DNA of 13,863 nucleotides from Bacillota bacterium (GTDB lineage Bacteria > Bacillota > Clostridia > Acetivibrionales > Acetivibrionaceae): contig JAEZUI010000170.1 in assembly GCA_023421115.1 (NCBI GenBank), forward strand, positions 1 to 13,863. Reading direction: 5' to 3'. The notes beneath the pieces were generated by a model. The model saw only the letters and a program-made list of their open reading frames with translations. It had not been told where the DNA came from and made no database searches. How positions within the stretch are numbered: position 1 is the stretch's first letter; every line of letters starts with the position of its first letter. A program made the position numbers and the translations under genes. This document shows positions 1-5,893 of this stretch, piece by piece.

Positions 1-180
1 TTCACGAGCGAAAGCTTGAATTAAAGATTTAATTTGCATGACACTAGTTGTGAGGCAGTGAAGTGTTGAAAGCCGATAGAGGCAAGTAAGTTTGTTTGTT
101 GGAAAGCCGGATGAATCGAAAGGTTCCAGTCAGGTTTGGAGGAGGGGAAAAGATGGAGATCACTTCAAAGTCTTACCTAT
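1..180 (+). mobile_element. 3' end of a group II intron (domains V and VI)
   Basis: Positions 104-137 form a 34-nt helix with the size and layout of group II intron domain V. The lower stem is 104-112 with 129-137 and contains the AGC triad at 105-107. A two-base bulge lies at 127-128, a five-pair upper stem at 113-117/122-126, and a GAAA loop at 118-121. One lower-stem pair is a G109-A132 mismatch, which is unusual. Positions 151-174 then fold as a domain VI-like hairpin (AAGA plus TGGAG, loop ATCA, CTTCA) with an unpaired AAG at 168-170 that could supply the branch-point A. The intron should end a few bases later, near 176-180. Positions 1-103 would be the end of domain IV. All three forward frames stop within the first 32 bases, so any reverse transcriptase/maturase gene lies mostly outside the window. 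The rest of the intron is outside, so intactness cannot be judged. Confidence 0.62.
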
Positions 181-316
181 TCCTATGTCGCACGCTAACG
201 AGGGTCATCCCAAGGAAGTCCGTTCGAGGACGTCGGTAACGCAAAACGTTCTACGACATGGGAGGAGGGCGACGCATCCATACGCCGATTGGATCAGTTG
301 TACTACGAAGAATTTG
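181..316. other. GC-rich, foldable stretch of unknown identity
   Basis: Positions 181-300 contain 67 G or C in 120 bases by hand count (56%), far above the AT-rich genes on the right. Arms ATGTCG (185-190) and CGACAT (254-259) can enclose two small hairpins, GGG/CCC (202-204 with 209-211) and GTCC/GGAC (218-221 with 228-231). A GGCG/CGCC pair follows (268-271 with 283-286). It lies directly after the group II intron end and just before the ribosome binding site of the lipoprotein gene. It could be the 3' exon of the intron, part of a second intron, or the leader of the lipoprotein mRNA. The 76-codon reading frame crossing it starts inside the intron and has no ribosome binding site, so I do not treat it as a gene. 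Confidence 0.45.
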
Positions 317-334
317 TTTTAGGAGGATATTTAT

Positions 335-886
335 ATGAATAAGCAAAAATGTAGCTTAATGATCATAGTATTAATGATGATGATACTTGTATTCGGAGTT
401 ATGGGTTGTATGTCGAAAAAAGAAGAAACAAGTTCAGAATCAAAGAAATCAGGTGTTGAAAAAAATTATGGTTTAGCATATCAATCTGGTACTTATAATA
501 TAGATGATAATGATTCTAAAGATACATTTGATACCACGGATGTTGTGCCTGATGAAAATACATTAATAACTAATTTAGAAAGTAAAGATTATGATATAGA
601 ACAGACAGAAACAGTATTTGATTCAAATATTAATGCTATGACTATTTCTGCTAAAAAGAAAAATTCATTCTTTGTAATCACATATCGTCTCGATCAAACG
701 GAAGCAGATAAGGTTTTTGAATTATATGAGAAGAAATTTATCGAAGATGATTACTATATAATGGCGAAGAATGGCACATTTGTTTATTGTATTAGTGATG
801 ACATTAGCTTTAGGGATGCTGGTTTTAATGAATTAGCTAATTCTGGTATACAATATATTAATCATGATAATTTTAAGGCTAGGTAA
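335..886 (+). CDS. Putative lipoprotein of unknown function
   Basis: This 183-residue protein begins with a short charged tip (MNKQK), then a hydrophobic stretch (about residues 7-24) ending in VMGC. That is an acceptable lipobox, with Cys25 as the likely lipidated residue, so the mature protein should be anchored on the outer face of the membrane. Residues 26-75 are Ser/Lys/Asp/Asn-rich and look like a flexible linker. Residues about 80-183 could be one small mixed alpha/beta domain with many acidic and aromatic residues. I do not recognise a family. The start is well supported by AGGAGG at 321-326, eight bases before the ATG. The gene lies between intron/GC-rich sequence and a doubtful small ORF, so it looks like accessory DNA. 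No promoter is obvious, and transcription could enter from the intron side. Confidence 0.8.
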   Translation: MNKQKCSLMIIVLMMMILVFGVMGCMSKKEETSSESKKSGVEKNYGLAYQSGTYNIDDNDSKDTFDTTDVVPDENTLITNLESKDYDIEQTETVFDSNINAMTISAKKKNSFFVITYRLDQTEADKVFELYEKKFIEDDYYIMAKNGTFVYCISDDISFRDAGFNELANSGIQYINHDNFKAR

Positions 887-955
887 TAATCATGTGCGTA
901 GAATTTGGTATGGTTAATCCATATCACGTAAAGCGTTCTTGTTGTAAGACATCAA

Positions 956-1267
956 TTGGATTTAAATGATAATGCAAAATTAGTATTAAAAGAACTTGAG
1001 CCATACATACAACAAATTAATGAGAAAGATAAATGCCCTGGAACTAAGTTGCTTGGGCATACTGCAGTAGTTCATTATTATACTTTAAACAATGAGTCAA
1101 AAGAGATACTAAAAAAACATGCAGAAGGATTGTATTCTTGGGTACAGCCAGACTTACCAGAAGATTTGTCTTTCTTAAAACAAGACGGAACTTCATGGCT
1201 TATAAATACTGCCCATGAAAGTTTCAGTCATGTTGATAGTAATAACAATGACGAAATTGAAATGTAA
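956..1267 (+). CDS. Small uncharacterised protein, start doubtful (possible 5'-damaged gene)
   Basis: An open frame gives 103 residues of good protein-like composition if read from a TTG at 956. No ribosome binding site precedes this TTG, and the same frame has a stop at 929-931, so the real N-terminus is unclear. In another frame an ATG at 892 opens a 25-codon reading frame (MCVEFGMVNPYHVK...) that ends at 969, overlapping the TTG. A one-base frameshift joining the two would give a longer protein, as expected for a decayed gene. The part LPEDLSFLKQDGTSWL (about residues 67-82), followed by a HES motif, resembles from memory a family of small clostridial/bacillal proteins of unknown role, some labelled 'stage III sporulation protein AH'. 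This is recall, not a search. The stop codon abuts the tRNA terminator on the opposite strand. Confidence 0.5.
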   Translation: MDLNDNAKLVLKELEPYIQQINEKDKCPGTKLLGHTAVVHYYTLNNESKEILKKHAEGLYSWVQPDLPEDLSFLKQDGTSWLINTAHESFSHVDSNNNDEIEM

Positions 1268-1297
1268 AAAAGCTTACATGTTATAAAACACGTAAGC
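1266..1297 (-). terminator. Intrinsic terminator of the tRNA unit
   Basis: Read on the minus strand, GCTTAC-G-TGT pairs with ACA-T-GTAAGC (one mismatch) and is followed by a run of six T. It lies 11 bases after the CCA end of the initiator tRNA, where transcription of the tRNA pair should stop. Confidence 0.75.
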
Positions 1298-1308
1298 CTG
1301 TATATTCT

Positions 1309-1385
<77 letters not shown>

Positions 1386-1391
1386 ATATAT

Positions 1392-1480
1392 TGGTGCCGA
1401 AGACCGGAATCGAACCGGTACGGGAGGTAAATCCCGCAGGATTTTAAGTCCTGTGCGTCTGCCAGTTCCGCCACTTCGGC
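1392..1480 (-). tRNA. tRNA-Leu (TAA)
   Basis: This is an 89-nt cloverleaf with a long variable arm, as expected for leucine. The acceptor stem is GCCGAAG/CTTCGGC with encoded ACCA. The anticodon arm is CAGGA-CTTAAAA-TCCTG, giving anticodon TAA (bases 1444-1446), and the T arm is CCGGTTCGATTCCGG. It is the first gene of the two-tRNA unit driven by the promoter at 1514-1542. Confidence 0.95.
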
Positions 1481-1513
1481 ATTTTATATGTCACTCTCTC
1501 AAGCGACTTTCTT

Positions 1514-1542
1514 ATTATAATACAAGTCGACTTCTATGTCAA
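1514..1542 (-). promoter_or_regulatory. Consensus sigma-A promoter for the tRNA pair
   Basis: On the minus strand there is a perfect TTGACA (1537-1542), a 17-base spacer and a perfect TATAAT (1514-1519). The start point would be near 1507, about 27 bases before tRNA-Leu. The spacer contains the 10-base palindrome AAGTCGACTT (1524-1533), which has no known role here. Such a strong promoter fits stable RNA genes. Confidence 0.88.
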
Positions 1543-1667
1543 CACAAATTTCGTGGTAATTTTAAGAAAATTATTATTACTACATTATTATATGATTTTT
1601 CTTTCAAATTGATTCATAGTTTAAAAAATAAATTGCAATATAAGAATGGACTTTGTCTAAAGTAAAG

Positions 1668-1699
1668 AAACGGATTTAGTCATATAACCAAATCCGTTT
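1668..1699 (-). terminator. Hairpin, likely terminator after yabR
   Basis: Arms AAACGGATTT (1668-1677) and AAATCCGTTT (1690-1699) give a 10-pair stem with a 12-base loop. It lies about 105 bases after the yabR stop. The T tract is short on both strands (TTTCTTTA on the minus side), so termination strength is uncertain. The rest of 1543-1803 shows no gene on either strand. Confidence 0.5.
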
Positions 1700-1803
1700 T
1701 CATATATAATAAAATTAATATTAAGCTAATGTATAGGCAAAAATGCACATACCAATAAAAGATTATTGTCCATGAAAGCCTAATAAAACTTCTTCTAAAA
1801 AGA

Positions 1804-2226
1804 TTAGTATTGAGCAGATCTCTTGTATCCGCCTCCACCTCTTTTTGATTCGAAATTCTTTTTCAAGTCATGAAGTTTCTCGTCGCTGTCTTTCATAAAC
1901 TTAGACATAAGATCTTCAAATGACAAATTTCTAGCATTCCCTTTGTTCAAATCCACCTCAACAGGGTTACTAGACTTCACAACTGGCTTTGGATCTAAAG
2001 CCTTTTTAATAGACAAACTTATCTTTCCGTTTTTGTCCACAGAAATAATTTTGACTTTTACAATTTGGCTTTCATTAAGATGTGCTTTTATGTCCTTAAC
2101 ATACTCTTCGGCAACTTCTGAGATGTGAACCAATCCGGTCTGACCATTAGAGAGTTGAACGAAAGCTCCAAAATTGGTAATGCCAGAAACTTTTCCTTCA
2201 ACAATTTTACCTACCTCAACGAGCAT
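1804..2226 (-). CDS. yabR: S1-domain RNA-binding protein (YabR type)
   Basis: The 140-residue protein has an N-terminal S1 domain (about residues 3-72: VGKIVEGKVSGITNFGAFVQ, then GLVHISEV and the KISLSIKKA end). A charged linker and a Gly/Lys/Arg tail (RGGGGYKR) follow, as in YabR and the related general stress protein 13. Such proteins bind RNA or ribosomes, but the exact role is not well defined. I chose the ATG at 2226 because it begins the S1 domain and follows AGGAGG (2239-2244), although the 12-base gap is long. A longer frame from a TTG at 2292 adds 22 hydrophobic residues, but that TTG is itself the -35 box of the promoter at 2264-2292, so it is not used. The gene follows divIC, as in Bacillus, and has its own promoter. 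Confidence 0.9.
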   Translation of the reverse strand: MLVEVGKIVEGKVSGITNFGAFVQLSNGQTGLVHISEVAEEYVKDIKAHLNESQIVKVKIISVDKNGKISLSIKKALDPKPVVKSSNPVEVDLNKGNARNLSFEDLMSKFMKDSDEKLHDLKKNFESKRGGGGYKRSAQY

Positions 2227-2263
2227 AAATTTAATAATCCTCCTGATTATATAAAGTAATATG

Positions 2264-2292
2264 ATTATATAACATATGCCGTTATAAGTCAA
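2264..2292 (-). promoter_or_regulatory. Sigma-A promoter of yabR
   Basis: TTGACT (2287-2292), a 17-base spacer and TATAAT (2264-2269) lie on the minus strand. Transcription would start near 2257, giving a leader of about 30 bases that contains the AGGAGG. It lies in the 91-base gap between divIC and yabR, so yabR can be transcribed separately. Confidence 0.8.
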
Positions 2293-2317
2293 GTATCAAC
2301 TAGATGTGCCAAATGTG

Positions 2318-2596
2318 CTAATTGTTGACATCAACAAATACACGTTCACCATGTTTAACCATACCAAGCTTTTCTCTTGCTATTTTCTCAATACTTTCAT
2401 CAGAATTTATTTCTTCACTTTGTCTTATAAGCTTCTCTTTATTTTCTTCTTCCGCCTGTATTTTAGAATTAATACCCTCCAGCTGAGCTTGTTTTGCATA
2501 AAGAATCCCCTGTTGACTTATCAACAGGTAAGTTAAGTATGCAATAGCACCCAAAAAAAGTACAGTTCCAATCCTAGACTTTTTTCTTTTGTTCAT
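2318..2596 (-). CDS. divIC: Cell-division protein DivIC/FtsB family
   Basis: The 92-residue protein has the bitopic layout of DivIC: a basic cytoplasmic tip (MNKRKKSR), one membrane segment (about residues 10-27), a coiled coil (about 35-67, rich in Gln/Glu/Lys), then the conserved IEKIAREKLGMVKHGE segment (69-84). In the family this protein joins FtsL and DivIB in the divisome and helps activate septal peptidoglycan synthesis. The ATG at 2596 follows AGGGAG at a good distance. An upstream in-frame GTG (2617) has no ribosome binding site. Its place between yabQ and yabR matches the Bacillus order. The 179-base gap to yabQ suggests a separate promoter, but none is convincing. Confidence 0.9.
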   Translation of the reverse strand: MNKRKKSRIGTVLFLGAIAYLTYLLISQQGILYAKQAQLEGINSKIQAEEENKEKLIRQSEEINSDESIEKIAREKLGMVKHGERVFVDVNN

Positions 2597-2775
2597 AAAG
2601 TTACTCTCCCTCAACACAATACATTTATATATTATCCTAAAAGTGAATCATATAGGATTTGTGTCGTATATTTGTAGCAATAAATATGCATATAATATTA
2701 TTTATTCTACAACTTTTAGAAAAATCCTCCTATATTTTAGAAATATTATTTAAGAGAAAATTACCCTTCACAAAT

Positions 2776-3294
2776 CTATATCTTTTTAATAATGTTCTTA
2801 AACCTTTTTTTCCAAACACAGAACTTACTCAATTTAGCTTTACTAGCTCTTCGAGCTTTACCGAATATTATTCTTAAACCATTATAGAGTATTTTTGCTG
2901 GTACTTTCAATATTCTAAACAAAATTTTGAAAGGAAACAACAAAATAATGCACACAGTACATAAAACCTTATACACTATCTTTATTACAAAAAGAAATAA
3001 TGTTATAATAATCCTACTTAGTAGCAGTGAATACAATATAATACCAATTAAAGCGCCTATAAGCAGATATCCTCTGAGTTCTCCGTCATTGCTCATATAA
3101 ACAACTGCAAAAAGTACTAGAGCCACTAAAATCCAATAAACAAAGTCCTCAAAATATACAATTAAATTACTTGTCTTTATAGCCTTCCTTCTTATTCTAA
3201 AGATATCGTAGATAAAGGCTATAATCATTCCTCCTAAAACACAACACAAAAATACATATGCTTGATTTCCAACAGAAAATAACAATTTAATCAC
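2776..3294 (-). CDS. yabQ: Spore cortex biosynthesis protein YabQ
   Basis: The 172-residue protein has several hydrophobic segments (about residues 10-30, 46-66, 72-90 and 92-123) and a very basic C-terminus (KARRASKAKLSKF, ending FKNIIKKI). The segment FIYDIFRIRRKAIKT near residues 28-42 and the FEDFVYWI motif are typical of YabQ, a membrane protein needed for cortex formation and made in the mother cell under sigma-E in Bacillus. The start is uncertain. I take the GTG at 3294, preceded by AAAGGA only three bases away; an ATT at 3291 or TTG at 3285 is possible. A longer frame from a TTG at 3330 reads into the inserted repeat element and has no ribosome binding site. The element (3305-3453) now separates yabQ from yabP. 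Confidence 0.85.
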   Translation of the reverse strand: MIKLLFSVGNQAYVFLCCVLGGMIIAFIYDIFRIRRKAIKTSNLIVYFEDFVYWILVALVLFAVVYMSNDGELRGYLLIGALIGIILYSLLLSRIIITLFLFVIKIVYKVLCTVCIILLFPFKILFRILKVPAKILYNGLRIIFGKARRASKAKLSKFCVWKKRFKNIIKKI

Positions 3295-3304
3295 GTATCC
3301 TTTA

Positions 3305-3453
3305 GGCCATTTCAAAAAACACCTATACAATGTTTAGGTCACAAAGACCATCACAGAAACTTAAAAGCTTCCTAGCAAAGGAGCATTATTTTGCCGTGCA
3401 ATAAATATAAATTATATTTTTGAAATGGCGATTGCAAAGTTTTTGGATTCACC
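3305..3453 (+). mobile_element. MITE-like element, copy 1 (149 bp)
   Basis: The element runs from GGCCATTTCAAAAAA to ATTCACC and is flanked by direct TTA repeats (3302-3304 and 3454-3456). The terminal inverted repeat is imperfect. A second inverted copy of the left end lies 25-30 bases inside the right end (TTTTTGAAATGGC, 3417-3429). Internal hairpins are GGTC-ACAAA-GACC (3337-3349), a mismatched stem around 3356-3371 and TTGC-CGT-GCAA near 3391-3401. It has no coding capacity. It lies precisely between yabP and yabQ; the right TTA is the yabP stop codon (TAA on the minus strand). Confidence 0.8.
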
Positions 3454-3747
3454 TTATCTAAACATTTTTGAAAAGAAACCCATACCTTTAGATCTTGAAC
3501 CTTCACTGTCATTGTATTCACAACTTATAATATAGCCTTCAACACTTAGTTCTGAATTGTCAATACTCAATTTGTTAATATGCAAGTCTTCACCACATAT
3601 AATAAGAAGACCTAATTCTGTTTCAATTTCTACAGTTTCATCATCAAAACTTCTTACTTTGAGAACACCCGACACACTGAGCTTTTCCCTGTTCTCCAAT
3701 ATAAGGTTTTGAGTAGTCTGTCTTGATAATTTCTTTTCTTCATTCAT
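3454..3747 (-). CDS. yabP: Sporulation protein YabP
   Basis: The 97-residue protein contains the YabP-family core ENREKLSVSGVLKVRSFDDE (about residues 18-37), then ETELGLLIICGEDLHINKL (42-60) and a final beta-rich part. In Bacillus YabP is needed for spore cortex and coat formation and is made under sigma-E together with YabQ. The ATG at 3747 is preceded by GGGGG in TAGGGGGATTAAA. The last 13 residues (SRSKGMGFFSKMF) look like a variable tail. The stop codon TAA coincides with the target-site repeat of the neighbouring MITE. Without that insert the stop would be seven bases from the yabQ GTG, so the two genes were probably translationally close. No convincing promoter is visible just upstream. 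Confidence 0.9.
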   Translation of the reverse strand: MNEEKKLSRQTTQNLILENREKLSVSGVLKVRSFDDETVEIETELGLLIICGEDLHINKLSIDNSELSVEGYIISCEYNDSEGSRSKGMGFFSKMFR

Positions 3748-3805
3748 TTTAATCCCCCTAGCACTTATAATATGCGTTCAAAAGAACTGGAATTAATTAT
3801 ACTTA

Positions 3806-3958
3806 GGCCATTTCAAAAAACAACCTATACAACACTTAGGTCACAAGGCCTGTCACAGAAGCTTAGAAGCTTTCAAACAGAGATACATTATTTTGCTCTG
3901 CAAAAAATGTAAGTTATATTTTTTTGAAATTGTAATCGCAAAGCTTTTTTGAATCACC
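3806..3958 (+). mobile_element. MITE-like element, copy 2 (153 bp)
   Basis: This copy has the same orientation as copy 1 and is flanked by TTA at 3803-3805 and 3959-3961. Its ends GGCCATTTCAAAAAA and (reverse) GGTGATTCAAAAAAG are nearly matching inverted repeats. Internal stems are GGTC-ACAA-GGCC (3839-3850), AAGCTT-AG-AAGCTT around 3858-3871 and TTTGC-TCT-GCAAA near 3892-3904. It occupies most of the gap between yabP and rqcP and lies upstream of yabP, where it may have pushed a promoter away or supplied one. Confidence 0.8.
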
Positions 3959-3999
3959 TTATAATATTTATGCCTGTACAAAACAAAAAATACCTATAA

Positions 4000-4032
4000 T
4001 AAAAAAGAATATCTCCTTAAGGAAATATTCTT
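4000..4032 (-). terminator. Intrinsic terminator of rqcP
   Basis: AAGAATAT(C)TCCTT (4005-4017) pairs with AAGGA(A)ATATTCTT (4018-4032), and the minus strand ends in a run of six T (4001-4006). It sits 28 bases after the rqcP stop, so rqcP transcripts should not normally continue into yabP. Confidence 0.8.
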
Positions 4033-4059
4033 TTACGTTAAAAGCAATGTATTCAAAAC

Positions 4060-4299
4060 TTATAAAATTTTAAACATTTCTTTAGATTCAGCTTTTAAAA
4101 CGTGCTCACTGATGGATATAACTTCTACTTTAGTATTGCTATTTCCAAACTGAATTTCAATTACATCCCCTACTTTGATTTCCGATCCCGGCTTTGCAAC
4201 TTTATCATTTATTTTTACTCTACCATTTTCGCAAGCCTCATTTGCCAAAGTACGCCTTTTAATAAGTCTTGATATTTTAAGGTATTTATCGATCCTCAT
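4060..4299 (-). CDS. rqcP: S4-domain protein RqcP (YabO)
   Basis: The 79-residue protein is almost wholly an S4 RNA-binding domain: MRIDKYLKISRLIKRRTLA at the N-terminus, then GRVKINDKVAKPGSEIKVGD (26-45). Size and sequence match YabO/RqcP, related to Hsp15. RqcP binds 50S subunits carrying stalled peptidyl-tRNA and works with RqcH to add poly-alanine tails in ribosome quality control. The ATG at 4299 follows a strong GGGGGG. The gene keeps its usual place upstream of yabP, but a terminator and a MITE lie between the two. Upstream there are about 310 bases to hup, with the palindrome at 4404-4498. Confidence 0.92.
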   Translation of the reverse strand: MRIDKYLKISRLIKRRTLANEACENGRVKINDKVAKPGSEIKVGDVIEIQFGNSNTKVEVISISEHVLKAESKEMFKIL

Positions 4300-4403
4300 A
4301 AATATTCCCCCCGTTTGTACTAGTTTTCAGTGTATAATCTTAGGCTTTAAGACCTCAGAACATATGAAGTGATACGCAACAATACTTATCTTTCATAATC
4401 TAA

Positions 4404-4498
4404 AAGGGGCTATTGCAAGGAATTAATCATTAATATAGTGAAGACTTTGTAAAATCCACTATAGATCTTAATGATTAATATATTTTGCAACAGCCCTT
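4404..4498. repeat. 95-bp near-palindrome, possible MITE remnant or terminator
   Basis: The ends AAGGGGCTATTGCAA and TTGCAACAGCCCTT are inverted repeats. Inside them, ATTAATCATTAATATAGTG pairs with CACTATA...TTAATGATTAAT. The two arms (4404-4440 and 4457-4498) make one long hairpin around a loop of about 16 bases. There is no coding capacity. Inverted ends starting GGG resemble the tips of insertion sequences, so a MITE is plausible, but I see no clear target-site repeat and no second copy here. On the minus strand the stem is followed by TTTTAG, so it may also terminate hup transcription. The remaining bases of 4300-4610 hold no feature I can support. Confidence 0.6.
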
Positions 4499-4610
4499 CT
4501 TTGCATGAAATTTGCACAGCAAATTCCTATTGTATTAAAACTCTTACCCTTCAATAAACATCTAAACGCCTAGGGATACTAAACCCCGTTGCCTTTATTT
4601 ACACATTAAA

Positions 4611-4886
4611 TTATTTATTGACTATATCTTTCAAACCTTTACCTACTTTAAATACTGGGGCCTTTGTTGCTGGGATATCTATTTCTTCCTTTGTTTGTGG
4701 ATTTCTACCCTTTCTTGCTGCTCTTTCTCTTACTTCAAATGTTCCAAAACCTACTAATTGGATTTTATCTCCTTTAGATAGAGCTTCTTCTACACTCTCT
4801 ATAAAAGCATTAAGCGCTTTTTCTGCATCCTTCTTTGATAAATCACCTTTTTCTGCCATACTTGTAACTAAATCTGTCTTATTCAT
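4611..4886 (-). CDS. hup: HU family DNA-binding protein
   Basis: The 91-residue protein is a canonical HU: two N-terminal helices with MNKTDLV, the body motif GFGTFEVRERAARKGRNPQT (46-65) covering the DNA-binding arm including the RNP tip (Arg61, Asn62, Pro63), and the PVFKVGKGLKD end. HU dimers bend and coat DNA and shape the nucleoid. The ATG at 4886 follows AGGAGG eight bases away. It stands between mazG and rqcP, a common clostridial arrangement. A sigma-H-like promoter lies upstream (4988-5016), which would raise expression at entry to sporulation or stationary phase. The 95-bp palindrome downstream may end its transcript. Confidence 0.95.
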   Translation of the reverse strand: MNKTDLVTSMAEKGDLSKKDAEKALNAFIESVEEALSKGDKIQLVGFGTFEVRERAARKGRNPQTKEEIDIPATKAPVFKVGKGLKDIVNK

Positions 4887-4987
4887 AGTTCAATCCTCCT
4901 AATAATTATATTGTATTATTTTTTGAAACCCATAAGTTTCAGCTGCAAAATTACATTGTATTAACAACTTTAACAAGCAGATTCTTT

Positions 4988-5016
4988 ATATTCTACACTT
5001 TCCGTAAATCTCCTCC
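4988..5016 (-). promoter_or_regulatory. Possible sigma-H promoter upstream of hup
   Basis: On the minus strand, GGAGGAGAT (5008-5016), 11 bases, then GTAGAATAT (4988-4996) match the Bacillus sigma-H consensus RnAGGAwWW, N11-12, RnnGAATww at all but one defined position. It starts about 30 bases after the mazG stop and would give a leader of about 95 bases. The AGGAGGAGGAG run looks like a ribosome binding site, but no start codon with an open frame follows, which supports the promoter reading. Confidence 0.5.
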
Positions 5017-5046
5017 TCCTGTTTGATAATTTATCAAAAATATTTT

Positions 5047-5835
5047 TTATAGCTTATGTATTTTTGACTTATTCCACAACTCGTCCATCTCCTGTAATGA
5101 CATATCTTCTAGTTTTTTACCCTCTTTTTTGCTTTCTGTCTCAATGTACTCAAACCTTTTGATGAATTTATTGATAGAACCTGTTAATGCAAGTTCAGGC
5201 TGCACTTTTAAGAATCTGGTCAAGTTTACGATGGAAAATAATACATCTCCCACCTCATCAGTTATTCTTTCCACATCTTTACTTTTATATACGTCCTTTA
5301 ATTCAACTATTTCTTCATCTACTTTTTTTATCACATCTTCAATATTATCCCAATCAAACCCAACCTGTGATGCCTTTTGTTGTACTTTATAACTTCTCAT
5401 CAATGCCGGTAGATTTGAAGGCACATCTTTTAGTACACCTGCCTGGCTTTCAATACCCTTTTCCTTCTTTTTTATTTCCTCCCAGTTTGTCAAGACCTCA
5501 TCGGAAGTCTCAGCTTTTGCCTCTCCAAAAACATGAGTATGCCGCAAAACCATTTTTCTGCAAATTCCTGTTATAACATCATCTATTGTAAAAGTTGCCT
5601 CTTCACGTGCTATTTGAGCATGGAAAACAATTTGCAGCAGTAAATCACCCAACTCTTCACAAAGCCTCTTTTTATCTCTTAGATCAATTACCTCAAGAAC
5701 CTCATAAGTTTCTTCAATCAAATATTTTTTAATGCTTTCATGAGTTTGTTCCCTGTCCCAGGGGCAGCCATTTTCACTCCTAAGCAACTTCATAATATCT
5801 AGCAAATCCGAAAAAGTATATTTGTCCTTTAGCAT
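5047..5835 (-). CDS. mazG: Nucleoside triphosphate pyrophosphohydrolase MazG
   Basis: The 262-residue protein has two MazG domains, each with its metal-binding pattern: EExxE at 41-45 with E61xxD64, and EExxE at 174-178 with E194xxD197. The CPWDREQTHES motif (24-34) is typical. MazG hydrolyses NTPs and dNTPs to monophosphate and pyrophosphate, removing abnormal or excess nucleotides. The Bacillus homologue YabN carries an extra methyltransferase domain in front; here only the MazG part is present, as in many Clostridia and E. coli. The ATG at 5835 follows GAGGAG at 9 bases. Its upstream region is filled by MITE copy 3 only 58 bases away, so its promoter is either very close or contributed by the element. 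Confidence 0.95.
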   Translation of the reverse strand: MLKDKYTFSDLLDIMKLLRSENGCPWDREQTHESIKKYLIEETYEVLEVIDLRDKKRLCEELGDLLLQIVFHAQIAREEATFTIDDVITGICRKMVLRHTHVFGEAKAETSDEVLTNWEEIKKKEKGIESQAGVLKDVPSNLPALMRSYKVQQKASQVGFDWDNIEDVIKKVDEEIVELKDVYKSKDVERITDEVGDVLFSIVNLTRFLKVQPELALTGSINKFIKRFEYIETESKKEGKKLEDMSLQEMDELWNKSKIHKL

Positions 5836-5893
5836 AACACCAACTCCTCATATGTCAATTTATTAATGGCTAGTGTAAAGTTATTTTAAATTA

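Noticed and set aside
92..322. A 76-codon open frame across the intron end and the GC-rich stretch
   Set aside because: It starts inside the group II intron, has no ribosome binding site and has no protein-like pattern; the sequence is better explained by RNA structure.
2227..2292. A 22-residue N-terminal extension of YabR
   Set aside because: Its TTG start is the -35 box of the yabR promoter, and AGGAGG lies downstream of it.
2726..2731. AGGAGG on the minus strand in the divIC-yabQ gap, suggesting a hidden small gene
   Set aside because: The only start codon close by is a TTG followed at once by a stop; no small ORF can be supported.
3748..3800. A sigma-E promoter upstream of yabP (CATATTAT near 3768-3776)
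   Set aside because: The -10 is only partly right and no -35 lies at the expected distance.
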